A DNA stretch of 64,000 nt from Planctomycetota bacterium (lineage in GTDB: Bacteria; Planctomycetota; UBA1135; UBA2386): contig JACKHZ010000013.1 in NCBI GenBank assembly GCA_020638735.1, forward strand, positions 1 through 64,000. The letters run 5' to 3'. Shown here piece by piece: positions 10,008 to 17,757 of the stretch. Numbering within the stretch: the stretch's first letter is position 1; each line of letters opens with the position of its first letter. Under the pieces are notes generated by a model that was not told the origin of the DNA, did not search any database, and saw only the letters and a list, made by a program, of their open reading frames with translations. The position numbers were made by a program, and so were the translations under genes.

Positions 10008-12378
10008 GCCCGATCGTGTGTTCGAGCGCGTTGCTGGCGACGGTGATCAGGTCCGGCGCGCCGAACAGGCCGCCGAGCACGACATACTGCGCGTAGATCT
10101 TCGCCCCGGCGAGCTCGGCGTTGGCCGGCACGGTCAGACCGACGCTGCCGAGCACGGAGTTCCCCGGCAGCAGGTTGATCTCGTGCTGCGCCGCGAACGC
10201 CGACGTGCTCAGCACGCAGCCCGGCGCGGTGATCGTCGGCACGTAGGCACCCGGCCGCGAGCTGGCGATGTCGATCAGCTGCACGCCGATCAGCGAGCCG
10301 GGCGGGACGCTGTTGACGTTCCACTTGACCGTCTGGCCGGGGAACATGCGCGCACCGTAGGTCGGCGAGTCGGCGACCGGCGTCGACACCGAGTCGAGGC
10401 CCATGTTGCTGAACATGCCTTCGACCATCGTCGAGAACGGCACCTCGAGCGACAGATCGCGCGGCTGCGGATCGACCAGGAAGGGGTCCTGCCCGCGATT
10501 CGGCGCGAAGCCGCTGATGACCGCGAAGCCCGACGACGAGCCCGAGGCGATCGCGCAGCGGCGCGGCATCGTGCCGAAGCGATACTCGATCTCACCGGTC
10601 GCCTGGCGCAGCACGCACTGGAAGGTGTGGGTCAGAGCACCCGGCGTCGAGGTCTGGTAGCTGCCGACGTTCAGCCAGGTCACGTAGCACACCGCGTTGC
10701 CGACGCCGCCCGACGTGTCCGTGCGCACGTGCAGTCCGGAGTTGGCGTGCGTGGTCGTGTTGCGGCCGCAGTGCAGATCGGTCCAGAACGGCGCCAGCCG
10801 GCCCGACGGGCTGGCGTGGCTCAGCAGCTCACCGATCGACGGCGACAGGTCGTTGTCGGCGGTGAAGCCGTCGAGCCAGACGAAGCCGTTGGTGCTGGCG
10901 CGGATCGCGGTGACCGTCTGGTTGGGCATCGCGAACGAGAAGCCCAGCGCGTGCGCCACGGTCGCGTCGTCGGCGATGCTGTCCGGTTGCGGGTCGACCT
11001 CGCTCAGGTCCGGCGCGAGGTCGAGGCGCTGCACGCTGTAGGTCGTCGGCGCGGCGACGTTGTCGGGCACCAGCTTGAGGCCCGTCAGATCGAAGGCCTG
11101 CCCGTTGTTGAAGGCCTCGTAGAACGCCGACGGCGAGCCGCCGCACGCGGCGCCGTAGTACTGGGTGCGCGCCGGGATCGGCTTGCGCAGGCCGCTGTTG
11201 GCGTTGAAGTCGACGCCCATCACCAGCGGGCTGTCGGTGAGCGTGCCGGTGGCGCTCTGCGGGTCGGCACTGTTCAGGCCGCGACCGTGCGCCAGCGCCG
11301 CCCCACCCGAGGTGTCCTGCATCTTCACCATCGGCACGTTCGGGTCCGGGAACTGCGTCGGGATGTCGTATCGGACGTCGATCAGCAGGTTGGGCTGCGC
11401 GCCGCTGAGGTTGACCGGCAGCGTCGGCGGGCCGTAGGCGGTGACGTCGATGACGATGTTGTAGTTGTTCGGCACGCTGCCGAGAGACGGCTGCACGTAG
11501 ATGTTGGACGGGTTGATCGTCCACAGCGAAGTGGTCGTCGCCGGCAGCAGGTTGGTGGCGAAGGTGCCGCTCAGGGTCGCCGCGGTCAGCGAAGTGGCCG
11601 CGACCCGCACCGTCACCGCGGGGAAGTACATACCGCCCTGATGTGCCTGGCCGTCCTCGGCGCGGAACATGATGCGCTCGATGTCGATCACGCCGTAGGC
11701 GCCCGCAGCGTTGAAGTTGCTGGCCTCGTAGAGGATCTGGAAGCGGCCGCCGTTGTTGCCCCACCAGCTGGTCGTGCCCGAACCAGTGGTCTGGTTCTGG
11801 CTCTCCGACAGGTTGTGGGTGGCCGGTAGCACCGCGTGCCGCGTGACGCCGAACGCGCCCGTCAGGTTGATCGTGTAGTTGCCGGTGAGCGACGTCGCTC
11901 CCACCCAGTCGGTATGCGGCTCGAGACGCCCCGGTCCGGTCGGCGGCGTCGTGACGAGCGGGACGCCCGTCCACTGCAGCCCGGCCAGCGAACGTGCGTC
12001 GTAGTTGAAGGGGGAGATGGCGAGGTAGTAGCGACCGGGCGTCGTCACGAACCCTGCGGTCAACGCCGGGTTGAGAGAGAACCCATGGTCGTCGTCGGAG
12101 ATCACCGGGAAGCCGTCGGCGTCGAACAGCCACAACTGGGCATCGAAGGTGGCCGTCGTCGTGGCGCTGAAGTCGCTCGGCTCCGGGATGTCGATCATGA
12201 ACAGATCGGCGTCGGCGTTGATCTGCCCGCTGATGGACGAGATCCAGCCGGAGGCGGTGACGACCTGGGCGCGATCGATGGTCTGACCGGCATCGCCCTG
12301 TTCGGTCCAGGTCTGGCCGGGGAGCAGGTCGACCGCGGCGGCGGCGGCGAGGGAGAACAGGACGGAGGGGCGCAACAT
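10000..12378 (-). CDS. Large secreted protein with nidogen-like and C-terminal SNAL modules
   Basis: The 792-residue product starts at the ATG at 12378 with a signal peptide (MLRPSVLFSLAAAAAVDLLPGQ). The first ~170 residues resemble pre-peptidase/DVUA0089-type beta domains (ISGQINADADLFMIDIPEP, TTPGRYYLAISPF). From about residue 407 there is a module beginning GAACGGSPSAFYEAF that continues with NGFVWLDGF, APFWTDLH, CYVTWLNVGSYQ and TFQCVLRQATGEIEYRFG, reminiscent of nidogen-like domains. The same module occurs in the protein at 54152-56779. The chain ends with a beta-rich segment finishing ASNALEHTIGRR, a C-terminal motif shared with other secreted proteins here. Few cysteines and no catalytic motif are seen. 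Function unknown. Confidence 0.8.
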   Translation of the reverse strand: MLRPSVLFSLAAAAAVDLLPGQTWTEQGDAGQTIDRAQVVTASGWISSISGQINADADLFMIDIPEPSDFSATTTATFDAQLWLFDADGFPVISDDDHGFSLNPALTAGFVTTPGRYYLAISPFNYDARSLAGLQWTGVPLVTTPPTGPGRLEPHTDWVGATSLTGNYTINLTGAFGVTRHAVLPATHNLSESQNQTTGSGTTSWWGNNGGRFQILYEASNFNAAGAYGVIDIERIMFRAEDGQAHQGGMYFPAVTVRVAATSLTAATLSGTFATNLLPATTTSLWTINPSNIYVQPSLGSVPNNYNIVIDVTAYGPPTLPVNLSGAQPNLLIDVRYDIPTQFPDPNVPMVKMQDTSGGAALAHGRGLNSADPQSATGTLTDSPLVMGVDFNANSGLRKPIPARTQYYGAACGGSPSAFYEAFNNGQAFDLTGLKLVPDNVAAPTTYSVQRLDLAPDLSEVDPQPDSIADDATVAHALGFSFAMPNQTVTAIRASTNGFVWLDGFTADNDLSPSIGELLSHASPSGRLAPFWTDLHCGRNTTTHANSGLHVRTDTSGGVGNAVCYVTWLNVGSYQTSTPGALTHTFQCVLRQATGEIEYRFGTMPRRCAIASGSSSGFAVISGFAPNRGQDPFLVDPQPRDLSLEVPFSTMVEGMFSNMGLDSVSTPVADSPTYGARMFPGQTVKWNVNSVPPGSLIGVQLIDIASSRPGAYVPTITAPGCVLSTSAFAAQHEINLLPGNSVLGSVGLTVPANAELAGAKIYAQYVVLGGLFGAPDLITVASNALEHTIGRR

Positions 12379-12508
12379 GGGGGTTCCGGGGGAGGAGGTG
12401 TGGTTCGCCCCTGTCATCCGGAGCCACCCCGAGCCGTGGCGGGAAATACCGGCCGTCACTCCCCCGGCGCCGACGCACCCGTCGGCGTTGCGGCCGCGCC
12501 GCGGGTTG

Positions 12509-12787
12509 TCAGAGCCGGAACTTGTGCCCGCAGTGCGGACAGCGCCGGAACAACCTGGCCGAAGTGCCGCCGATGAACAGACCGATCAGCCCCAAGGGCA
12601 CGGTGGCCGGGATTCCCCAGCCAGCAGACGCGATGCCGACGTGCGCCCCCCACGCCATGCCGACGCCACCGAGCAGCGCGCCGGCGGCCCAGGGACCGAT
12701 CCGATTGGCCGGGTCCGTGCCGTCGAACGTGCGTTTGCACCTGGGACAGACGATGTCAGCCACGGGTCCCCCGGATCGCCCGACCAT
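12509..12787 (-). CDS. Small zinc-ribbon membrane protein
   Basis: The product is 92 residues. It carries CPRCKR near the N-terminus and CPHCGH at the C-terminus, together a plausible four-Cys zinc site. Between them lie two hydrophobic segments (GPWAAGALLGGVGMAWGAHV and GIPATVPLGLIGLFIGG), so both Cys pairs would sit on the same side of the membrane. The start may be the ATG at 12787 or the in-frame GTG at 12763, just before the first Cys pair. No specific family is recognised. The 5' end overlaps the remnant of a DUF4258-like reading frame. Confidence 0.6.
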   Translation of the reverse strand: MVGRSGGPVADIVCPRCKRTFDGTDPANRIGPWAAGALLGGVGMAWGAHVGIASAGWGIPATVPLGLIGLFIGGTSARLFRRCPHCGHKFRL

Positions 12788-12965
12788 GGCGACGAGTACG
12801 GTGGTCCGACCGGCGGCCGCGAGGACGCAGGCCGCGGAAGTCGTTGTGGCCGTGTTGCAGCACCAACCGGATCACGTCAGGACCGATGCCACGTCCGGAC
12901 ATTCGCATCCGGGCATGGTTCGAGAGGTAGTAGTCGCAGTCTAGTGAGATCGCACCTGCGTGGTC
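12756..12965 (-). pseudogene. Decayed DUF4258-like gene
   Basis: A minus-strand frame with a stop at 12966-12968, then 69 open codons, then a stop at 12756-12758. It reads ISLDCDYYLSNHARMRMSGR, then GIGPDVIRLVLQHGHNDFRG. The pattern 'LSxHAxxRMxxRGI, then V-x3-L-xx-G' is typical of DUF4258 proteins as I know them, small proteins often found beside toxin-antitoxin genes. There is no ATG, GTG or TTG codon before the conserved core. The sequence after HNDFRG loses the expected family pattern and becomes Arg-rich. I infer a degraded gene. It overlaps the 5' end of the zinc-ribbon gene in another frame. Confidence 0.45.
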
Positions 12966-13192
12966 TTACATGGATCGCCTCGTTTGGAAGGGGGAAGGAC
13001 ACCTCCTCCAATGCGTGTCGCGCTTGGGCGTGACCGGTTTCGCGAGAGGACGACCCGTGCCGCCGCAATCGCGACGCTGGGCGGGGCAGCCGGCCATCAC
13101 CCGCATGGGTCCCGCCTTGAGACCAACCGCTCATGCCCGACGCGATCCGGCCGATGTCCCCCGGTCGCACCCGTCGCGACGAAGGAGGAAGC
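12788..13192. other. 405-bp interval without an intact gene
   Basis: Apart from most of the DUF4258-like remnant at 12756-12965, I see no convincing gene here. Short plus-strand frames at 12960-13209 show no family pattern. The last bases form a strong Shine-Dalgarno site (AAGGAGGA) for the gene at 13193. Confidence 0.5.
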
Positions 13193-14848
13193 ATGACGGT
13201 CTCCGGTGACCTGGCCACGATCGACCTGGCCGACCTGTTGCAGAACATCGAGGCGCACACGCGCACCGGCACGCTGAGTCTCTTGTCCGATGCCGGCGAG
13301 GCGCGACTCCATTTCAAGGAAGGGCGCGTCGTCATGCTGGCGCGCGAAGGCCGCACACCTCTGGTCGAGATGCTGGTGGCGACCGGTCACGTGACGCAGA
13401 AGCAGCTCGACGCAGCGCGCAAGAAGCAGAAGGGCACGCGCAAGCCGACCAGCGCGTTCTTGTGCGGCGGCCGCGGCCAGCCCGAACTCGCCGCGCTGCG
13501 CACGATCGCCGAGCATCGGCTGTCCGAGGACGTCGCCAACCTGATCGCGTCGGCCGACGGCGAGTTCAAATTCGAGGAGCAGGCGCGCCCTGGCCGCGGC
13601 TTCGACGTCGACGAGTATGCGATGCAGCTGTCGCTGTCGGTCGCGCCGCTGGTGCTCGAGGCGACGCGCCGCGTCGACGACTGGGCCGAGATCCGCAAGC
13701 TGATCCCTTCGGACCACGTGCACCTGCGCGCGCGCGACGGCGCCACACCGGACGACGACGTCGAGGATCCGGAGCTCGCCGAGACGCTGCTCGCCGCGCT
13801 CGACGGCTCGCGCAACGTCGCCGAGGCGGTCGAGGCCGTGCCCGACGAACCGTTCGCCGCCTACAAGCTGCTGGCCGGCTTCGTTCGCGACCGCGTGGCG
13901 CGTCCGATCGACACCGCCGAGCTGCTGCAGATCGCCGCAGACACCGAACGCGACGACCCCGAACGCGCCCGCGTGCTGGTGCAGCGCGGCCTCGACGCCG
14001 AGCCGCAGAACACCGACCTGCTGCAGGCGATGGCGCGCGTCGCCGAACGCCTCAACCGCCCGAGCGCCGCGGTCGACGCCCTCAAGCTGCTCGCGCACGT
14101 ACACCTCGAACAGGGCCGGCCGGAAGCGGCGCTGCTGGCGTTGACCGACGGCAAGCGGCTGGCGCCGAGCGACCCGAGCCTGTGGCAGCGCTCGCTGCAG
14201 CTGGCGTTGACGCAGGGGCGCCGCGAGGACGCCGTTCGCGACGGTCTGCAGCTGGTGGCGATCTACCGCGCGCCGGGGCTGCATCCTCGCGCCCGCGAAG
14301 TGCTCGACCGGCTGCTGACGGTGGCGCCCGACGAGCTGTCGCTGCACGTCGAGTTCGCGCGTTCGTGCGTCGACTGCGGGCGACCGCAGGAAGGCGTGCA
14401 ACACCTGACGCAGCGCGCCCGCGCGCTGGTCGCCGACGCCGAGTACCTGGCCGCGCGCACGCTGTTCGAGGAGGTCCTGGCGATCGCGCCGGACGACCAG
14501 GAGGCGACGCTGTCGATCGAACGCATCGACAGCGAGGAGTTCGCGCGACGCGCCGCACGGCGCCGCCGCGCGCGCCGGTTCGCGGTCGCGTCGCTGGCGC
14601 TGGCGGTGTTCGGCACGTTCGCGACCTTCGAAGTGCTCGCGCGCTCCGCGCTGCTGCAGGCCCACCGCCTGATCGGCAGCGAACGCATGATCGAGCGCGG
14701 CCTCTACGACGACGCGATCGCCGTGCTGCAGCAGGTGCGCACCGAGCACCCGATGGCCGTGACCAGCTGGTTCGAGTTGCCGGCGATGGCCGCGGACCTG
14801 CAGCAGCGGCGGGACGCGGCGGCGCAGTGGCCGGCGATCGGCCGCTGA
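13193..14848 (+). CDS. DUF4388 (PATAN-like) domain protein with TPR-like repeats
   Basis: The 551-residue product starts at the ATG at 13193, which follows a near-perfect AAGGAGGA at 5-nt spacing; this rules out the longer open frame from 13133. Residues ~1-160 are a DUF4388 domain: SGDLATIDLADLLQNIEAHT, RTGTLSLLSDAGEARLHFKE, and EFKFEEQARPGRGFDVDEYA. In other bacteria this domain occurs in gliding, polarity and signalling proteins. The middle is helical and TPR-like (VLVQRGLDAEPQNTDLLQAM, LEQGRPEAALLALTDGKRLA). Near the C-terminus is one hydrophobic segment (RFAVASLALAVFGTFATFEV) and another TPR-like helix pair. It is probably a signalling scaffold at the membrane. Confidence 0.82.
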   Translation: MTVSGDLATIDLADLLQNIEAHTRTGTLSLLSDAGEARLHFKEGRVVMLAREGRTPLVEMLVATGHVTQKQLDAARKKQKGTRKPTSAFLCGGRGQPELAALRTIAEHRLSEDVANLIASADGEFKFEEQARPGRGFDVDEYAMQLSLSVAPLVLEATRRVDDWAEIRKLIPSDHVHLRARDGATPDDDVEDPELAETLLAALDGSRNVAEAVEAVPDEPFAAYKLLAGFVRDRVARPIDTAELLQIAADTERDDPERARVLVQRGLDAEPQNTDLLQAMARVAERLNRPSAAVDALKLLAHVHLEQGRPEAALLALTDGKRLAPSDPSLWQRSLQLALTQGRREDAVRDGLQLVAIYRAPGLHPRAREVLDRLLTVAPDELSLHVEFARSCVDCGRPQEGVQHLTQRARALVADAEYLAARTLFEEVLAIAPDDQEATLSIERIDSEEFARRAARRRRARRFAVASLALAVFGTFATFEVLARSALLQAHRLIGSERMIERGLYDDAIAVLQQVRTEHPMAVTSWFELPAMAADLQQRRDAAAQWPAIGR

Positions 14849-14988
14849 CGTCGATCACAAACAACGTCGTCAATCGTTACTTCTCGGTGCCATATGGAGG
14901 AATGGACAGCTTGTAGCTCAGACTTGCGATCTGTCCCCATGCCCTCCGGCAAGGCCAGGCAGATGCTCGCGACGGTGCGGAGGAACCG

Positions 14989-15189
14989 ATGCCCGACGAA
15001 GGCCACTGTGAGTTCGCGCTGCAGCTGACGGACTTACAGGCGTCGACGATGTCGGACATCGACGGCCGCTACCGCCTCCTCGGCCCGGGCGGACAGACCG
15101 TGGTGCTCTGCATCGACCAGTCCGGTCCGGAGGTCGAGCTGCCGGTCGGCGCGCCGCTGCAGTACGACCTGCCGATGCCCGCTCGCTGA
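14989..15189 (+). CDS. Small hypothetical protein
   Basis: The product is 66 residues. The ATG at 14989 is preceded by GGAGGAA at good spacing, and third codon positions are mostly G or C, like the neighbouring genes. The sequence (GRYRLLGPGGQTVVLCIDQS, then GAPLQYDLPM) looks like a small beta-rich domain. No signal peptide or known motif is seen. It ends 11 bp before the convergent stop of the radical SAM gene. An internal ATG at residue 21 is an alternative start. The 140 bp before it are less GC-rich and hold nothing I can identify. Confidence 0.5.
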   Translation: MPDEGHCEFALQLTDLQASTMSDIDGRYRLLGPGGQTVVLCIDQSGPEVELPVGAPLQYDLPMPAR

Positions 15190-15200
15190 CGGCCGCTTCG

Positions 15201-16073
15201 CTACAGCCCGCGCAGCCAGTCCGGCCGCAGCGCGACGCGACCGGCGATCGCGTCGTCGATCGCCTGCAGCAGCGCGTCGCGATCGCGCGGCAGCCGACCG
15301 CCGATCGGCAGGCTGTTCGATGCGTGGTTGCTGCGGAAGATCGCGTCGCGCGGCTTCGCGTGCTCGACGAACAGCCGCAGCTCGCGCAGCAGCTGCGGCT
15401 GCTCGGGCAGCACGAACGCGCCCTTCTCCTCGGCGCGCGCCATCGGCGTGCCGGGGATCACCGTCAGCGTCAGCGCCGAGACGAAGCGCGGGTCCATCGC
15501 CGTCGCCAGCTCGGCCGACGCGCGCGCGTGCTGCTCGCTGCGTTCGACGCCGCCGGCGCCGAGCAGGAAGATCGCCGACAGCTGCATGCCGGCCGCGTGC
15601 ACGCGCGCGGCCGCCTGCACGTGCTGCTCGGCGGTGCTGCCCTTGGCGATGCGCTTCAGGGTGACGTCATCGCCGCTCTCGGGACCGATGTAGACCAACG
15701 ACAGCCCCGCCGCGCGCAGCTCGGCGAGCTCGGCTTCGGACTTGTCGAGCACGTTCTTCGCCATCGCGTAGCACGACACGCGCCGCAGCGCCGGGAACGC
15801 CTCGCGACATGCCTCCAGGATCGCCAACCAGTGCTCGAGGTCCATGACCATCGCGTCGCCGTCGGCGACGAACACCTTGCGCACGCGTTCGCCGTAGGCC
15901 ACGCCGGCCATCTCGACGTCGCGCAAGGTGTCGCCCAGCGGCCGCACCGCGAAGTCCTTCTCGCGGTACATGTCGCAGTAGGTGCACTTGTTCCAGCTGC
16001 AGCCGAGCGTCGCCTGCAGGATGTAGGAGTCCGCCTCGCTCGGCGGTCGGTAGATGCTGCCCTGATAGCGCAC
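15201..16073 (-). CDS. Radical SAM protein
   Basis: The 290-residue protein starts at GTG 16073 (VRYQGSIYRPPSEADSYILQ), chosen because the longer open frame runs back through the divergent gene. The iron-sulfur motif is GCSWNKCTYCDMYREK, giving C-X4-C-X2-C. Further radical SAM features are VFVADGDAMVMDLEHW, the strand-and-glycine stretch LSLVYIGPESGDD, and AIFLLGAGGVERSEQH. These fit the COG1032-like uncharacterised radical SAM group as I know it. The substrate is unknown. It is divergent from the diguanylate cyclase gene with a 112-bp shared upstream region, and convergent with the small ORF at 15189. Confidence 0.85.
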   Translation of the reverse strand: MRYQGSIYRPPSEADSYILQATLGCSWNKCTYCDMYREKDFAVRPLGDTLRDVEMAGVAYGERVRKVFVADGDAMVMDLEHWLAILEACREAFPALRRVSCYAMAKNVLDKSEAELAELRAAGLSLVYIGPESGDDVTLKRIAKGSTAEQHVQAAARVHAAGMQLSAIFLLGAGGVERSEQHARASAELATAMDPRFVSALTLTVIPGTPMARAEEKGAFVLPEQPQLLRELRLFVEHAKPRDAIFRSNHASNSLPIGGRLPRDRDALLQAIDDAIAGRVALRPDWLRGL

Positions 16074-16099
16074 GGTGGATGATCGTTCACTGTAGCCCC

Positions 16100-16126
16100 T
16101 TGCAGTCTGGGCAGAGCTGCTATGAT
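16100..16126 (+). promoter_or_regulatory. Sigma-70-like promoter of the diguanylate cyclase gene
   Basis: TTGCAG at 16100-16105 and TATGAT at 16121-16126 are separated by 15 bp (16 if read as CTTGCA). The start codon at 16186 lies about 60 bp downstream. This is the best canonical promoter-like match seen in the window. Confidence 0.45.
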
Positions 16127-16185
16127 GCCGACCGTGCGGGCCAGCCGCTGACCAGGAGCGATGGAGCCCCCGAAAGGCGGAAAGA

Positions 16186-17694
16186 GTGGAGAGGATGTTC
16201 CGGAACATCGGCGCGTCGGCGAGCGCCGACGATCTCGTTCGCGCGTTGAGCGAATTCGACCTGGCGAACGTCAAGCCGCGCGACGGCGACAGGCACGGCT
16301 TCCAGGATGCTGCGGCGCCTGTGCGCTCGCTGCAGGAGATGCTGCGCAACCTGCCTCAGAACTGGAGCAAGACCACCCCGCGCCCGGCCCAGGTCGAGCT
16401 GCGGCAGGCGCTGATGGAGGTGGCCAACGCGATCGCCAGCATCCACCTGCATTCGACGGCAGACGGCGACGGCCAGCGACGCCCGGCCGAGCTGATGGCG
16501 GAGCTGCATGCGGTCACCCGCCAGGCGCGGCGCGAGCTGCAGCAGATCCTCGAATCACCGGATGGTGCCGGCGCCACCGCGACCGGATCGCGGCCCACCG
16601 AGAGTTCGCTCGCCGAACAGCTGCGCCTGCACGAGGCCGAGATCGCCAACCGCAAGGCCCTGCTCGGGCTGACCGCCGAAGACGCGGACCGCCTCCGTCG
16701 GTATCGGCACGTGGTGCGCGCCGAACTGGAAGAGATCGTCGCCGAGTTCTACGCCCAGCAGACGTCGATCGAGGAGATCGCGTCGATCATCGGCGACCGA
16801 GACACCCTGCTCCGCCTGCAGGCGGCGCAGCGCCGCTACGTCGAGCAGCTGTTCAGCGGCCAGTACGATCACGAATACGTCAGCAACCGCCTGCGCATCG
16901 GCCTCGTGCACAAGCGCATCGGCGTGCCGCCGAAGTACTACCTGTCGGCGGTCAAGACGCTGCGCGACGTCATCCTCCGCCACTTGTCGCGGCATCTGAG
17001 CGACGCTGCCGAGCTCGACGCGACGCGCGACGCGATCGACAAGATGCTGTTCTTCGACATGCAGCTGGTATTCGACACCTACCTGCGCAGCATGCTCGTC
17101 GAGCTGCAGGTGGCGCGGGATCAGGCCGAGCACCACGCGCGCGACCTGGAGCGACGCGTCGCCGAGCGCACCCGTGAGCTCGCGCAGCTGACCCGCACCG
17201 ACAACCTCACGGGCCTCGGCAACCGTGCAGGGTTCGTCGACGACCTGCGCAAGCTGCTGTCGTCGGCGCGGCGCACCGGCGCCCCGCTGTCGCTGGCCTA
17301 CTTCGACATCGACGACTTCAAGCAGGTCAACGATCGCTTCGGTCACCTGCGCGGCGACGACCTGCTGCGCCGCGTCGGCAATTGCCTGCGCAAGCTGGTG
17401 CGCGACGTCGACGTGGCCTGCCGCCACGGCGGCGACGAGTTCGTCGTCGCCTTGCCGTCCACCGACGAGGCCGGGGCCATGCACTTCGCCAAGCGCCTGT
17501 CGGCCCGCATGGCGCAGGAGACCGGCGTGCGGATCAGCGTCGGCATCGCCACCACGGACGCCGCGCAGGAACAGTCGGTCGACGACCTGATCGATGCCGC
17601 GGATCGCGAGATGTATGCGGAGAAGCGGCTGCGCAAGGCGCGCCGCGCGGCTGCGAAGCGCTCCCCCGAAGAACGCGCCGAGGGTGCGGATTGA
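16186..17694 (+). CDS. Globin-coupled sensor diguanylate cyclase
   Basis: The 502-residue cytosolic protein makes cyclic di-GMP from two GTP under control of a haem sensor. Residues 1-145 are a helical extension of unknown function. Residues ~148-305 are a protoglobin domain, with the expected proximal histidine at His242 in RIGLVHKRIGVPPKYYLSA. A coiled-coil linker follows (ARDLERRVAERTRELAQLTR). The GGDEF domain starts TDNLTGLGNRAGF, has FDIDDFKQVNDRFGH, and an intact GGDEF at 415-419 (CRHGGDEFVVALPS). An RDVD inhibitory site lies five residues upstream (406-409). The closest named type is DosC. Start GTG 16186 was chosen; an ATG at 16195 is also in frame. Confidence 0.93.
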   Translation: MERMFRNIGASASADDLVRALSEFDLANVKPRDGDRHGFQDAAAPVRSLQEMLRNLPQNWSKTTPRPAQVELRQALMEVANAIASIHLHSTADGDGQRRPAELMAELHAVTRQARRELQQILESPDGAGATATGSRPTESSLAEQLRLHEAEIANRKALLGLTAEDADRLRRYRHVVRAELEEIVAEFYAQQTSIEEIASIIGDRDTLLRLQAAQRRYVEQLFSGQYDHEYVSNRLRIGLVHKRIGVPPKYYLSAVKTLRDVILRHLSRHLSDAAELDATRDAIDKMLFFDMQLVFDTYLRSMLVELQVARDQAEHHARDLERRVAERTRELAQLTRTDNLTGLGNRAGFVDDLRKLLSSARRTGAPLSLAYFDIDDFKQVNDRFGHLRGDDLLRRVGNCLRKLVRDVDVACRHGGDEFVVALPSTDEAGAMHFAKRLSARMAQETGVRISVGIATTDAAQEQSVDDLIDAADREMYAEKRLRKARRAAAKRSPEERAEGAD

Positions 17695-17757
17695 GGCGGG
17701 GCCCGCCAGACCCGGGCGCCTCGTAGGGGTAGGCTCTGTCGCGCCCCGATCCGCGAC

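Noticed and set aside
10018..11829. A 603-codon plus-strand open frame
   Set aside because: It is a shadow of the minus-strand secreted protein; it is Arg-rich and lacks a signal peptide.
12960..13209. Short plus-strand frames before the DUF4388 gene
   Set aside because: No family pattern or start signal, and they run into the strong ribosome-binding site of the real gene.
14915..14945. A tRNA-like TGTAGCTCAG string
   Set aside because: Only the D-loop-like bases match. No acceptor stem, anticodon loop or T-loop could be found around it.
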